Shown: positions 37,087-46,307, counted from the first letter of the stretch. The stretch: 64,000 nt of DNA from a bacterium (GCA_022763185.1 JALEGL010000003.1:118742-182741); one strand, 5' to 3'. Notes: generated by a model from the sequence alone, not told the origin. Program-made: numbers and translations.

Positions 37087-38143
37087 AATGTATCGTGATC
37101 GTTTGAAGCATAATTATAAGCAACTGCAAAAATTATTTACAAAAAATAAGATCAATTGGGCTGTTACCACCAAAGTGTTGTGTGGTAACAAGATGTTTTT
37201 ACAAGAAGTTTTAGATCTTCAACCCAAGCAAATTTGCGAATCACGAGTGAGTAATCTTAAAGCTATAAAATCACTAGATCCAGAAATAGAAACAATATAC
37301 ATCAAACCTCCATCTAGAAATGCTATAGCATCAGTTGTAAAGTATGCAGATATAAGTTTGAATACGGAACTTTCAAATATCAAGCTACTTGCCAAAGAAG
37401 CCCGTAAACAAAAAAGAGTTCATAAAATTATAATCATGATTGAGATGGGAGATTTGCGTGAAGGTGTTATGGGTAATGATGTTATACAATTTTATGAAAA
37501 AACCTTTAAGCTTAAAGGGATAAAAGTTATTGGTATTGGGACAAACTTAAACTGTCTTTTTGGAGTGATGCCATCGCATGATAAATTGGTTCAATTGGGT
37601 TTGTATCGGCAAATTATAGAACTTAAATTTAAAAGAAAACTACCCATTATATCAGGAGGCAGCACCGTAACCATTCCTCTTATTTATAGAAAGCAACTTC
37701 CACAAAGTGTTAACCATTTTAGAGTGGGTGAAGCCTTGTTTTTTGGTGCTGATCTTTTTGATAAAAAAACTTTGCCTGGCTTTTTCCCCAATGTTTTTCA
37801 ACTTTTTTCTGAAATTATAGAGTTGTATGAAAAACCAATTGTTCCTCTTGGTGAGCTCGATGAAGATCCCAGAGGTGAAACGCATGAAGTTAATCCTGAA
37901 GACTATGGTAAAAAATCCTATCGAGCAATTTTGGATATTGGAACGCTGGATGTTAACCCAGAATATTTAACGCCTGAAGATCCAGACTTGGAAATTGTTA
38001 AAGCCAGTTCTGATATGTTGGTAGTAGAACTTAAAAAAGGAAAGCAAAATTACGTTCTGGGTAGTATTGTAAGGTTTGATATAAAGTACATGGGGGTTCT
38101 GAGTTTGATGAACTCTCGATATATAGAAAAAAAAGTCATTTGA
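37073..38143 (+). CDS. PLP-dependent amino-acid racemase, ornithine/alanine racemase family (COG3457 type)
   Basis: 356 residues of the fold type III PLP barrel. The PLP lysine is K34 in V-T-T-K-V-L-C-G-N, and the diagnostic F-R-V-G-E-A-L-F-F-G-A-D lies at about 220-231, with S-G-G-S-T-V-T before it as the phosphate-binding segment. Family members include ornithine racemase Orr and other broad amino-acid racemases. It overlaps the GNAT gene by 14 bases at its start and the convergent alr gene by eight bases at its end. A second racemase next door makes D/L interconversion a clear theme. Substrate cannot be assigned. Confidence 0.86.
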   Translation: MARLEMYRDRLKHNYKQLQKLFTKNKINWAVTTKVLCGNKMFLQEVLDLQPKQICESRVSNLKAIKSLDPEIETIYIKPPSRNAIASVVKYADISLNTELSNIKLLAKEARKQKRVHKIIIMIEMGDLREGVMGNDVIQFYEKTFKLKGIKVIGIGTNLNCLFGVMPSHDKLVQLGLYRQIIELKFKRKLPIISGGSTVTIPLIYRKQLPQSVNHFRVGEALFFGADLFDKKTLPGFFPNVFQLFSEIIELYEKPIVPLGELDEDPRGETHEVNPEDYGKKSYRAILDIGTLDVNPEYLTPEDPDLEIVKASSDMLVVELKKGKQNYVLGSIVRFDIKYMGVLSLMNSRYIEKKVI

Positions 38144-39287
38144 TGATTCTGGGTATGTCCGAAGGTAAGCGAGTTAGTAGTTCGTAATTAAGTTGGCTAC
38201 TGTAATCTGCAAATGAAGCGATAGATATTTCTTCTTCACCATCTTTTCCAATCAAAGTAACATCATCACCAATACAAACTTCGGGTATCTTTGTGACATC
38301 GACAGAAACAACATTCATATTGACAATACCCGTAACAGGAGCACGTTTACCTCGAATAAGCACAATGCCTTGGTTGCTTAAACTTCTTGAAAACCCATTG
38401 GCATAACCAACAGGAATAATAGCAAGGTGTTTATCTTCACTGGCTTGGTATGATGTTCCATAGCCTATAAATTGACCTTTAGAGACTTTTTTAAGCGATA
38501 AGACTTTGGTTTTCCAACTTAAAACAGGCGAAAGGGGATTGATATCTTTATTTTTTTTAACTGAATAATCAATGCGAGTTTCCTGACTAGGCCAGAGACC
38601 GTATTGCAATATTCCAATGCGAACCATATCGTAGCGTGTTTTTGGAAAGCGAATCATGGCTGCTGAGCAAGCTGTATGTTTTGTGATTGATGAGCCAAGT
38701 TGAGGCAAGAAAATTTTGGATAATTTATCATACTGTTTAATTTGTGATTTAACGCGTTCAAAATTAGAAATAGACTCTGCACCTGAATAATGTGTACACA
38801 AACCTTCTATTCGCACTGAGTTTTGTTGATTTTTGTAAAGTTTAGCTATTATCTCAAGGTCTGATGATTCCAAACCAAAGCGATTCATTCCTGTTTCAAT
38901 TTCAAGGTGAATTAATGCTTTTTTATTTAGTTTTCTAGCAGCAACTTGAATAAGATTAAAGCTATGAAGATCATGAACAAAAAGCTCAATATTATTTTCT
39001 AAAGCCCAGTCTATTTCAGAAGCATCAAGGTTTCCCATAATAATTAAACGGGTTTTATGACGGTCAATGGCTCTGAGAACTTGAAAAGCTTCCTGAGCAC
39101 TAAAAACGGCCAGTGTATTGATATGATTTTTTTGCGCCATGATAGCTATTTCACTGGCACCATGACCATAAGCATTGCCTTTGATAACTGCACATACATT
39201 GGTTTTCATGCCAGCAAGTTTTTTTATAAATTTAATGTTTTGAGCGTAGTGTAAAGAGTCTAGCTCAATATAAGACGTACATATCAT
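38136..39287 (-). CDS. alr: alanine racemase
   Basis: 383 residues, fold type III PLP enzyme with two domains. K36 in A-V-I-K-G-N-A-Y-G-H-G forms the Schiff base, and the catalytic Tyr lies in F-I-G-Y-G-T-S-Y. The M-V-R-I-G-I-L-Q-Y-G-L-W-P segment is typical of Alr. It gives D-alanine for peptidoglycan or catabolises it. As the last gene of a deacetylase/symporter operon it could be a catabolic or broad-specificity copy rather than the sole biosynthetic one. ATG 39287. Confidence 0.88.
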   Translation of the reverse strand: MICTSYIELDSLHYAQNIKFIKKLAGMKTNVCAVIKGNAYGHGASEIAIMAQKNHINTLAVFSAQEAFQVLRAIDRHKTRLIIMGNLDASEIDWALENNIELFVHDLHSFNLIQVAARKLNKKALIHLEIETGMNRFGLESSDLEIIAKLYKNQQNSVRIEGLCTHYSGAESISNFERVKSQIKQYDKLSKIFLPQLGSSITKHTACSAAMIRFPKTRYDMVRIGILQYGLWPSQETRIDYSVKKNKDINPLSPVLSWKTKVLSLKKVSKGQFIGYGTSYQASEDKHLAIIPVGYANGFSRSLSNQGIVLIRGKRAPVTGIVNMNVVSVDVTKIPEVCIGDDVTLIGKDGEEEISIASFADYSSQLNYELLTRLPSDIPRIIK

Positions 39288-39300
39288 GGTGGTTTACTCT

Positions 39301-40443
39301 TTAACGCTTGTATTGATTCATAGCAACCACCCATAGCTGTTTCAGGAATTTACTGTAAGGCTCAATAACATCATCATTAAAGTTATAGAAGGGACTGTGG
39401 AGTTCACTAACCTCACAACCAACTCCTAAACCAAAATAAATACCTGATAATGCTTGTGTGTAGTGGCCAAAATCTTCAGACCATAAATAAGGAAAATCTT
39501 TATTGTGAACTTTCAGTTGTGTTGCTGTAGCTGCGGCATCAATTAAAGGGATAAGCTTTGAGTTTATGGTTGTTGCAGGGAAATATTCTTTGCTTTCAAT
39601 GTCTAAAGTGAGCTTATGCATTTTTGCCAGATATTTTGCATGCTCAATCAGTTGAGATTCTTTCTTTTTTAATATGTTGCTATGTTTACTTCTCAATGTA
39701 AAAGCCGCACAGCCATTTCCAGGGCTGATGCCATAGTTTTCATGGCCAAGATTAAAAAAAACAGGTGTGGCTAAGAAAAAGTTGTCATCGAATGCATCGC
39801 TGACACTATCGAGAGCTTTATTATACAAATCAAGCAAAGCCGGCATTGGCGAACGAGATAAGTGAGGTTCCCCAGCATGAGACGTTTTACCTGAATATAT
39901 AAATTTAATTCCTTTTGATGTGCATGCAAAAGTATCTTTTATGCAAACAACAGTTTGTTCCGCTATACCGGGAATATTATGAAAACCAAAAATCATATCG
40001 GCTTGCCATTGTTTAAATGCCTCATCTTTGACAATTTCTATAGCACCTTCACCTTGTTCTTCTGCATGTTGAAACAATAAACCTAATTTGCCTATTTTTT
40101 TATTTTGTTCTTGCCATGCCTGAGCAAGAGAGGCTACCAGAGTCATGTGGCCGTCGTGCCCACATTTGTGTGAGATGTTTTTATTTTTTGAGCTGTACGT
40201 TAGCTCAATAGTTTCCTTTATAGGAAGCGCATCTAGGTCTGCACGAAAAACAATATTAGGCCCTGGCTGTCCTGAATCAAACTCAGCCAAAAATGCTTTG
40301 CCATCAGTCAAAGGAATTATTTTAGGAGCATAAGGCTTTAAAAATTCTTTGAGCACAGCTTGTGTTTTTTTTTCTTGGTGAGACAGCTCAGCATGTTGAT
40401 GCAAGTCATGTCTGAGTTTTATCAGCTTTTCAATGCTCTTCAT
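39301..40443 (-). CDS. M20-family amidohydrolase (N-acyl-amino-acid hydrolase type)
   Basis: 380 residues of the M20D group. The opening R-H-D-L-H-Q-H-A-E-L-S-H-Q-E is the family hallmark, and metal/catalytic residues are seen in C-G-H-D-G-H, F-Q-H-A-E-E-Q-G-E-G-A and F-G-F-H-N-I-P-G, with a late S-E-D-F-G-H-Y. Such enzymes cleave N-acyl amino acids or indole conjugates. Translation is coupled to the symporter gene (four-base overlap). It lies 13 bases before alr. Substrate is inferred to be an N-acyl amino acid that enters through the symporter. Confidence 0.9.
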   Translation of the reverse strand: MKSIEKLIKLRHDLHQHAELSHQEKKTQAVLKEFLKPYAPKIIPLTDGKAFLAEFDSGQPGPNIVFRADLDALPIKETIELTYSSKNKNISHKCGHDGHMTLVASLAQAWQEQNKKIGKLGLLFQHAEEQGEGAIEIVKDEAFKQWQADMIFGFHNIPGIAEQTVVCIKDTFACTSKGIKFIYSGKTSHAGEPHLSRSPMPALLDLYNKALDSVSDAFDDNFFLATPVFFNLGHENYGISPGNGCAAFTLRSKHSNILKKKESQLIEHAKYLAKMHKLTLDIESKEYFPATTINSKLIPLIDAAATATQLKVHNKDFPYLWSEDFGHYTQALSGIYFGLGVGCEVSELHSPFYNFNDDVIEPYSKFLKQLWVVAMNQYKR

Positions 40444-41858
40444 GGCCGGGTTGATTTTTTTGAAATTGAAAAAAACAAAACTGCTGCGAGCATAATGCCC
40501 ATAAAGTTAGCATCCAAACCAAACGGTACTGGGAAAGGTGGAGCCAGAGAAAATAGGATGGTTGTTCCACCACCTAAAATCATTGCCAGAGTTGCAGCTG
40601 TTGGATCTCTTCGGTTAAAAAATAAAGCGCCAATTAAAGGAATTAATAAACCAGAAACCATAAAACTATATGAATATAGCATGAGAGAAAGGACATTTTC
40701 AAAAATTCCAGCCAACAAAAGAGACAGTGCGCCAATGACTAAAGTTGCTATTTGAGAAAAACGCAAAGATTTTTTTTCATCTTTGGGTTTTACAAAGTCA
40801 CTGACTACGCTACCAGAAGCAGCCATCAAACAACTATCGGCAGTGGATAGAATTGCTGAAAAATAAGCAGCCAAGACCAAGCCCATGAGGCCACTGGGTA
40901 GAACCGTTCTGAGTAACAAAGGCATGCCCAGTTCACTATCAATCATACTTCCAGCAGCAAAACCCAATTCTGTAAACATGCCTTGCGCGAGTGCAACGCG
41001 AGAATAAATGCCAAGTATAATACCCATAAAAGCCATGACAGGATACTCTAATAGCCCTGCAATATACCAGGCCCTTTTTGCTGTTTTAACATCTTTACAT
41101 GCGTAAATTCTCTGATACAGGGTCATACCAACAAACCAAATAGGTGTGATAGTAAGGGCCCAGTTAACCAAGGTTTGCCAGCTTACATTGGTGAGGCTGA
41201 GGTGATTATTGGGTAGATGAGCGAATACAGCATCAAAGCCACCAATGGCATAGTGACTGACGGGGATGCCAATAAAAATAAGACCGGCCATTAAAATCAT
41301 CCATTGGGCAGTGTCAGTATAAATGACAGCTTTAATGCCACCAATAGCTGTATAGACAATAGCTAAAGTGCCCATAAAAAATAAGGCCGTATTGATATCT
41401 AGGGATGGAAAAGTTGCAGAAGCTAATTTTGCACCGGCCAACAATTGAGAGGAAGTAAAACCAATATAACCTAAGGTGGTGATTAAAGCAGCAATCAAAG
41501 CCACTCGATTACCAAAAAAATGTTGGAAGATTTGTGGAAAAGTGTAGAACTTTTTGGTTTCTTCTAATTTTTTTACTTTAGGTATGAGGAAAACAGCTGC
41601 AATCCAAGCACCCACCAGGCCTGTAAACAGCATCCATGAACCGGACAAACCCATAGCAAAACCTAAGCCTCCCAAGCCAATTGAGAAGCCTCCACCAACA
41701 TCGGTGGCAACAACTGAGAGACCTACATGAAAACTACTCATTTTACGACTACCAACATAATAATCATCCAAGCCTTCGTTTTTTCTCATGAAGAAAAAAC
41801 CAACCCCCAACATGGTTACTAAATAAATAACTAATATAACTAGATCAATGACACCCAT
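40440..41858 (-). CDS. sodium:solute symporter (SSS family)
   Basis: 472 residues, about 13 membrane segments of the LeuT-type fold. Typical features are the N-terminal R-K-M-S-S-F-H-V-G-L-S-V-V-A-T-D-V-G-G-G region, W-P/M-I-L-M-A-G, and A-A-Y-F-S-A-I-L-S-T-A-D-S-C-L-M, where the S-T-A-D-S sequence corresponds to the sodium site in TM8-9. Family substrates include proline, pantothenate, sugars and organic acids. ATG 41858 has AGGAG eight bases upstream. It is second in the deacetylase operon and is presumably the uptake step. Confidence 0.9.
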   Translation of the reverse strand: MGVIDLVILVIYLVTMLGVGFFFMRKNEGLDDYYVGSRKMSSFHVGLSVVATDVGGGFSIGLGGLGFAMGLSGSWMLFTGLVGAWIAAVFLIPKVKKLEETKKFYTFPQIFQHFFGNRVALIAALITTLGYIGFTSSQLLAGAKLASATFPSLDINTALFFMGTLAIVYTAIGGIKAVIYTDTAQWMILMAGLIFIGIPVSHYAIGGFDAVFAHLPNNHLSLTNVSWQTLVNWALTITPIWFVGMTLYQRIYACKDVKTAKRAWYIAGLLEYPVMAFMGIILGIYSRVALAQGMFTELGFAAGSMIDSELGMPLLLRTVLPSGLMGLVLAAYFSAILSTADSCLMAASGSVVSDFVKPKDEKKSLRFSQIATLVIGALSLLLAGIFENVLSLMLYSYSFMVSGLLIPLIGALFFNRRDPTAATLAMILGGGTTILFSLAPPFPVPFGLDANFMGIMLAAVLFFSISKKSTRP

Positions 41859-41868
41859 CGTTAAACTC

Positions 41869-42867
41869 CTATGTTTGTTTTACTTGCTTGAAAAAATTTA
41901 AATAAACATTAGCTGATTGTGGTCCATAACCCCCAGACGAACAATAGCAAAAAGGTACACTCAATTGCTCAATAAACTCATGTAAGCATGCATCTCTTTG
42001 CAACATTAACTCTAAACTAAGGTTTAGTTTTGATGCGCTATCTAGGGCATCATGTTCATAAGGATCTGCTCCTTGAACAATCAAGACAACATCAGGTTTT
42101 TTATATTTGGAAAGCATTTGAGACAGACCTTCTTTAAGTTTACCTAAGTACTGAGACTCTTCACCAGAGTAAATTGGAATGTCGATATTGCTTGCAACAA
42201 ACCATGGGTCAGTTTCTGGATCTCCATGATCTAAAGGCCAACCATCACCCATGTGAATACTTAAGCTTATAATAGTACCATCGTGTTGGGTGATTTGTGC
42301 TGTTCCATCCCCTTTATGTGCATCAACATCGATGACCCACGCTGTTTGAATTCCCAATGTTGTTTGTGCCCAGCGCAGCGCAACTACGATATCATTGAGT
42401 ATGCAAAATCCACGACCTCCAAAGTCCATGGCATGGTGAAAGCCTCCACCCAAATAATAAGTGCTACCGCTATTATCAATAGCATGTTTGAGACTGTACA
42501 TCAGACCTTGTGTTTGACTAAGAGCTCTTGAAACTAGGGTTTCCAATGATAATTGTGCAGATTCTGGTTTATAACGATGATAACTGCCATCCTGTTTGAT
42601 GAGTTCATAACAGGCTTTAACAAGGTCACTTTTTTGCGTCTCATTGCCATATAGAAGGTCAACATAACTTTGTTGATGAACACGCAAGACATCTTCAGGT
42701 TGAATGACAACTGAAAGATCATGCTCTAAATCATGTATTGAAGGGCTATGTTTTTTGTCTGTTTCTAAAATTTGGGCAATTCGTTGAAACTGAGGACCTT
42801 GAGATGGGATTTGAATACCAAATTGGTTTAAGTCTAGGTAATTGTTTTTGTGATAAAAGACATCCAT
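41869..42867 (-). CDS. HDAC-fold deacetylase (acetylpolyamine/acetoin-utilisation type)
   Basis: 332 residues from ATG 42867, which opens M-D-V-F-Y-H as is usual in the family; a TTG at 42912 would add 15 residues. The zinc-site motifs are all present: G-G-G-F-H-H-A, F-C-I-L-N-D, V-I-D-V-D-A-H-K-G-D-G-T, G-A-D-P-Y-E-H-D, and the transition-state Tyr in S-S-G-G-Y-G-P. Bacterial relatives deacetylate acetylpolyamines, acetyl-lysine or small amides. First gene of a four-gene operon (10 bases to the symporter). The palindrome at 42929-42942 sits upstream of it. Confidence 0.88.
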   Translation of the reverse strand: MDVFYHKNNYLDLNQFGIQIPSQGPQFQRIAQILETDKKHSPSIHDLEHDLSVVIQPEDVLRVHQQSYVDLLYGNETQKSDLVKACYELIKQDGSYHRYKPESAQLSLETLVSRALSQTQGLMYSLKHAIDNSGSTYYLGGGFHHAMDFGGRGFCILNDIVVALRWAQTTLGIQTAWVIDVDAHKGDGTAQITQHDGTIISLSIHMGDGWPLDHGDPETDPWFVASNIDIPIYSGEESQYLGKLKEGLSQMLSKYKKPDVVLIVQGADPYEHDALDSASKLNLSLELMLQRDACLHEFIEQLSVPFCYCSSGGYGPQSANVYLNFFKQVKQT

Positions 42868-42928
42868 TATGAGTTTAGAGGCTTTGACGCAATGATTTGA
42901 GTCATCAGTCAAATTCCATTAAAAAATT

Positions 42929-42942
42929 GTTTCTCATGAAAC
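42929..42942. promoter_or_regulatory. palindromic operator at the deacetylase/aldehyde dehydrogenase divergent region
   Basis: GTTTCTCATGAAAC repeats the marR-promoter palindrome with the same arms (GTTTC and GAAAC), the same N4 spacing and an identical AAATTGTTTCT left flank. It is about 60 bases upstream of the deacetylase ATG and 170 bases from the divergent aldehyde dehydrogenase gene. It is the likely binding site of the MarR protein encoded at 36081-36626. Confidence 0.6.
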
Positions 42943-43113
42943 TATTGCCTTGTCAACTTTATGCAGTTCTATTAGCCTATATAAGTTTTGTTGCAGAGAG
43001 TAAGCAGTATTCATTATATAAATCTTAGGCTAATTATAGTAAGAATGAGCTTACTATGTATCTAACAATCAATAAGCTTTGTTAAATGAGCACAATAGTT
43101 TTTAAGGAGTTTT

Positions 43114-44478
43114 ATGCAATCAATTAATCCGTTGAATGGTGACGCGATAAAAAGTTATGAAGAATTTTCAGATGAGAAGATAGAAGAAATTATAAATACT
43201 GGCCATGATCAATTTTTAAAGTGGAGAGAAGTAACTCTTGATCAACGCTGTCAGATGTTGTTTAAAGTCAAAGAACGTTTACTTGCAGATAAAAATAAAT
43301 TGGCGCACTTGATGACTGATGAAATGGGCAAAACCATTGCTGAAGGTGAAGCTGAGATTGAAAAATGCGCCTGGGTTTGTGAGTATTATGCAAGTCGCGC
43401 CAAAGAATTTTTAAAACCGCTTACTGTAAAAACAGAGTTTAGCAGTAGTGAGGTCTACTTTTCTCCAATAGGGCTTGTGCTTGCAATTATGCCGTGGAAT
43501 TATCCATTTTGGCAGGTATTTAGATTTGCTGTGCCTAATTTGGTTGCTGGAAATGTGGCTGTTCTTAAACATGCAAGTAACGTTAGCGGCTGTGCATTGG
43601 CAATTGAAAAAATTTTTAAAGAAGCAGGTTATGATGAAGGTTGTTTTAAAACACTGCTTGTAAGCAGTAAAAAAATTAAAAAAATTATTGAGAATCAAAA
43701 AGTTAGAGCTGTAACATTAACGGGCAGTACAAAAGCTGGAAAAGCTGTTGCAGAGCTGGCGGGTAAAAACTTAAAAAAAACAGTTCTTGAACTGGGAGGA
43801 AGTGATCCATATATTATTCTTAATGATGCAGACCTTGATCTTGCAGTAAAAAAGTCTACTGAAAGTCGTCTTCTCAATACTGGGCAAAGTTGTATTGCAG
43901 CCAAAAGGTTGATTGTGATGGCAGAGGTTTATGATGAATTTATGGCTAAACTTAAACAAGAAATGAGTCATAAAAAAATGGGCGATCCTAAAAAGCAAGA
44001 CACTGATATAGGCCCAATGGCACGGTATGACTTAAGAGACGAGTTGCATAAACAAGTGCAAGAAAGTATTGAACAGGGTGCTCAATGTATACTGGGAGGC
44101 AAAATAGATTCATCCAATAAAGGCGCCTTTTATCCGCCCACTATTTTAACGGATGTTAAAAAAGGCATGACCGCCTACTCAGAAGAACTTTTTGGCCCCG
44201 TCATAACAGTGATTAAAGTGAATTCGGTTGATGAAGCAATTAACATAGCCAATGATTCAGCTTATGGTTTAGGCAGTGCTATTTTTTCTGAAAATATAGA
44301 AAGAGCTAAAACCATTGCCACACAAAAAATTGATGCAGGGGCTTGTTTTATCAATGACTTTGTAAAGTCAGATCCTAGACTACCTTTTGGTGGTGTAAAA
44401 GAAAGTGGTTATGGTCGGGAACTTTCTGAATTTGGGATTCGTGAATTTATGAATAAAAAAACTGTTTGTATAAAGTAA
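43114..44478 (+). CDS. NAD(P)-dependent aldehyde dehydrogenase (succinate-semialdehyde dehydrogenase type)
   Basis: 454 residues, the short SSADH (Sad/GabD1-like) length. Key residues: N-Y-P-F-W-Q in the coenzyme site, T-G-S-T-K-A-G-K-A-V, catalytic Glu226 in L-E-L-G-G-S-D-P and nucleophile Cys260 in N-T-G-Q-S-C-I-A-A-K-R. The end has L-P-F-G-G-V-K-E-S-G-Y-G-R-E. ATG follows TAAGGAG at good spacing. Transcribed away from the deacetylase operon, it could oxidise a semialdehyde or aminoaldehyde formed from the substrate of that pathway (inference). Confidence 0.9.
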   Translation: MQSINPLNGDAIKSYEEFSDEKIEEIINTGHDQFLKWREVTLDQRCQMLFKVKERLLADKNKLAHLMTDEMGKTIAEGEAEIEKCAWVCEYYASRAKEFLKPLTVKTEFSSSEVYFSPIGLVLAIMPWNYPFWQVFRFAVPNLVAGNVAVLKHASNVSGCALAIEKIFKEAGYDEGCFKTLLVSSKKIKKIIENQKVRAVTLTGSTKAGKAVAELAGKNLKKTVLELGGSDPYIILNDADLDLAVKKSTESRLLNTGQSCIAAKRLIVMAEVYDEFMAKLKQEMSHKKMGDPKKQDTDIGPMARYDLRDELHKQVQESIEQGAQCILGGKIDSSNKGAFYPPTILTDVKKGMTAYSEELFGPVITVIKVNSVDEAINIANDSAYGLGSAIFSENIERAKTIATQKIDAGACFINDFVKSDPRLPFGGVKESGYGRELSEFGIREFMNKKTVCIK

Positions 44479-44479
44479 T

Positions 44480-44498
44480 TCATAATACTTTATTATGA
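44480..44498. promoter_or_regulatory. hairpin just after the aldehyde dehydrogenase gene
   Basis: TCATAATA-CTT-TATTATGA is a perfect eight-pair AT-rich stem with a three-base loop that starts one base after the stop codon. It lacks a following T run, so it may be a weak terminator, a 3' stabilising hairpin or a protein site. Confidence 0.35.
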
Positions 44499-44628
44499 CA
44501 ACTGAAGTTACAATTGAGCTTGTCTCTAGTGACAACATAAGATGCGTTGATTAAAAACATAAGCCTTATACAATAGAAAAATAGATGGGTATTATGTCAG
44601 GGCTAAAAGAAAGGTCATATTTTTTACT

Positions 44629-46230
44629 ATGTATAAAAAACTTTTGCCACTTTTAGGGATATTACTTATTGCATGTGGGAAGCCTTCAAAAAGTTTGCAA
44701 ACAGGGGCACTAACTCTTCCAACCATTCAAGGACTAAAATATACAACAAGCACGGGTGATGAGGGGTTTACCAATGCTTCTGGTCAGTTTAAATACAATG
44801 AAGGTGATGAAATCAGTTTTTGGTTGGGTAAGGTTTTATTGGGGAAAATTAAAGCTAAAAAAAATGTATATTTATTAGGCGATATTGTACGTGCTTCTTA
44901 CCCTACACAATTAATGTTGTCTCACTATGATGGTTCAACAAGTTTTCTTCAAGACCATAATCCTGAAATTCAAAAGTTGATGAACCTGGTTTTATGCTTA
45001 TTAACCATTGATAATGATCAAGATTTTGTCAACGGTATAGTCATTGCAAAAGAAGTGCATGAAAAAATGAATGAGGCTGTGTTTGATTTAGACTTTTTAG
45101 ATCGTTCAGATGATTTTATTATCCAGTTTAGAAAAGTTATGTTGCAAAGCAATTTACAAAAAGCACCGCGATCAAAGATAGAAGCTATAAGAGCTTTAAT
45201 TAATGCTGAAATGTATCAGTTTGAGTTTTTAAGATTTTCATCAGCATTTTTTGATAACGATGGCGATGGACAAAATGATACAAAAGGTATTCCATTTTAT
45301 AATGATTATGGAGATTTAAATGTAATACACCTTGATGAAGGTATTGATGATAATATTGATGAAATTAATACGACTGAATATGATGAAAGAGGTAATGAAA
45401 CCTACAGTGATAGAGATCAAGATGGTGATGGAACACCTGAAAGTATATCCAATTCAAGTTATGATTTGGATAATAACTTAATATACAACGATGAAGACTA
45501 TGATGGCGATGGAAATATCGATTATATCATGCATGCTGATTATGATGACTATGGCAATTTATTGCAAGTTGAATATGATTATGATGGAGATACAGTTACA
45601 GACCAAAGATCATTATTTAGTTATGATAGCTTAGGAAATAAAATTAAAAAAGAGCAGGACTTAGATGCTAACGGAAGTGTTGATATCATAGAAAATTATA
45701 TTTACGATAACGATCTTTTAGTTAGGGTTGATTATGATTACAACGCAGATGAAATCGCTGACGAAAAATTATTTTATACTTATGATGAACATGGGAACCT
45801 TTTGCTTGAAGAAAGAGACTTTAATTTAGATGGTACAATGGATTCAAGAATCACAAAAGCCTATAATGTTTTTAATCAGCTTATAACAGCTTTTCATGAT
45901 AACAATGCGGATGGAATATTTGAGAGCACATACACATATATATACAATAGCGAAAAATTACTCACTGAAATTCGAGATGACGACGACGCGAACGGCCAAG
46001 ATGATGATATACGTAAATTCTATTATGATGACTATAGAAATATCATACGTGTTGAAAGAGATGCAGATGGTGATGGACAAAGTGATGCGATTAGCTATAG
46101 AACATATAATTCAAAAAACTTCCCGGTTACTATACAAATTGATGAAGATGCTGACAGCGACTTTGAAGAAATTATCAACTATGAATATGAGTTAACGGAT
46201 AAATACCTTAAACTTCTTTTGGAAGATTAA
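44629..46230 (+). CDS. lipoprotein with mixed YD-type and calcium-loop repeats
   Basis: 533 residues with lipobox L-I-A-C16. After a folded N-terminal region (about 30-200) comes a repeat region (about 205-525) with a period near 27 residues, each unit combining Y-D/E-x-x-G-N-x-x x-x-E-x-D with D-x-D-G-D-G-x-x-D. The first half recalls RHS/YD repeats and the second half the calcium-binding loops of dockerin or thrombospondin type 3 repeats. The region is very acidic and likely calcium-stabilised and surface-exposed. Function unknown. No other RHS component such as a toxin tip or immunity gene is present. Confidence 0.78.
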   Translation: MYKKLLPLLGILLIACGKPSKSLQTGALTLPTIQGLKYTTSTGDEGFTNASGQFKYNEGDEISFWLGKVLLGKIKAKKNVYLLGDIVRASYPTQLMLSHYDGSTSFLQDHNPEIQKLMNLVLCLLTIDNDQDFVNGIVIAKEVHEKMNEAVFDLDFLDRSDDFIIQFRKVMLQSNLQKAPRSKIEAIRALINAEMYQFEFLRFSSAFFDNDGDGQNDTKGIPFYNDYGDLNVIHLDEGIDDNIDEINTTEYDERGNETYSDRDQDGDGTPESISNSSYDLDNNLIYNDEDYDGDGNIDYIMHADYDDYGNLLQVEYDYDGDTVTDQRSLFSYDSLGNKIKKEQDLDANGSVDIIENYIYDNDLLVRVDYDYNADEIADEKLFYTYDEHGNLLLEERDFNLDGTMDSRITKAYNVFNQLITAFHDNNADGIFESTYTYIYNSEKLLTEIRDDDDANGQDDDIRKFYYDDYRNIIRVERDADGDGQSDAISYRTYNSKNFPVTIQIDEDADSDFEEIINYEYELTDKYLKLLLED

Positions 46231-46287
46231 AGGCTTCACCTAAAATGATGGTGTTCAATATTGAATGTCTAAGAAATGTAATGCATG

Positions 46288-46307
46288 TAAAGTCTTATAA
46301 GACTTTA
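46288..46307. promoter_or_regulatory. 20-bp perfect palindrome upstream of the TamA-like gene
   Basis: TAAAGTCTTATAAGACTTTA is its own reverse complement over 20 bases. It lies 57 bases after the repeat lipoprotein stop and 191 bases before the tamA-like ATG. Position fits either an operator or a 3' hairpin. No T run follows. The remainder of this 268-base gap is AT-rich without a gene. Confidence 0.45.

Noticed and set aside
42868-42912. TTG start for the HDAC-fold protein
   Set aside because: Adds 15 residues without family similarity; the ATG at 42867 gives the usual M-D-V-F-Y-H opening.
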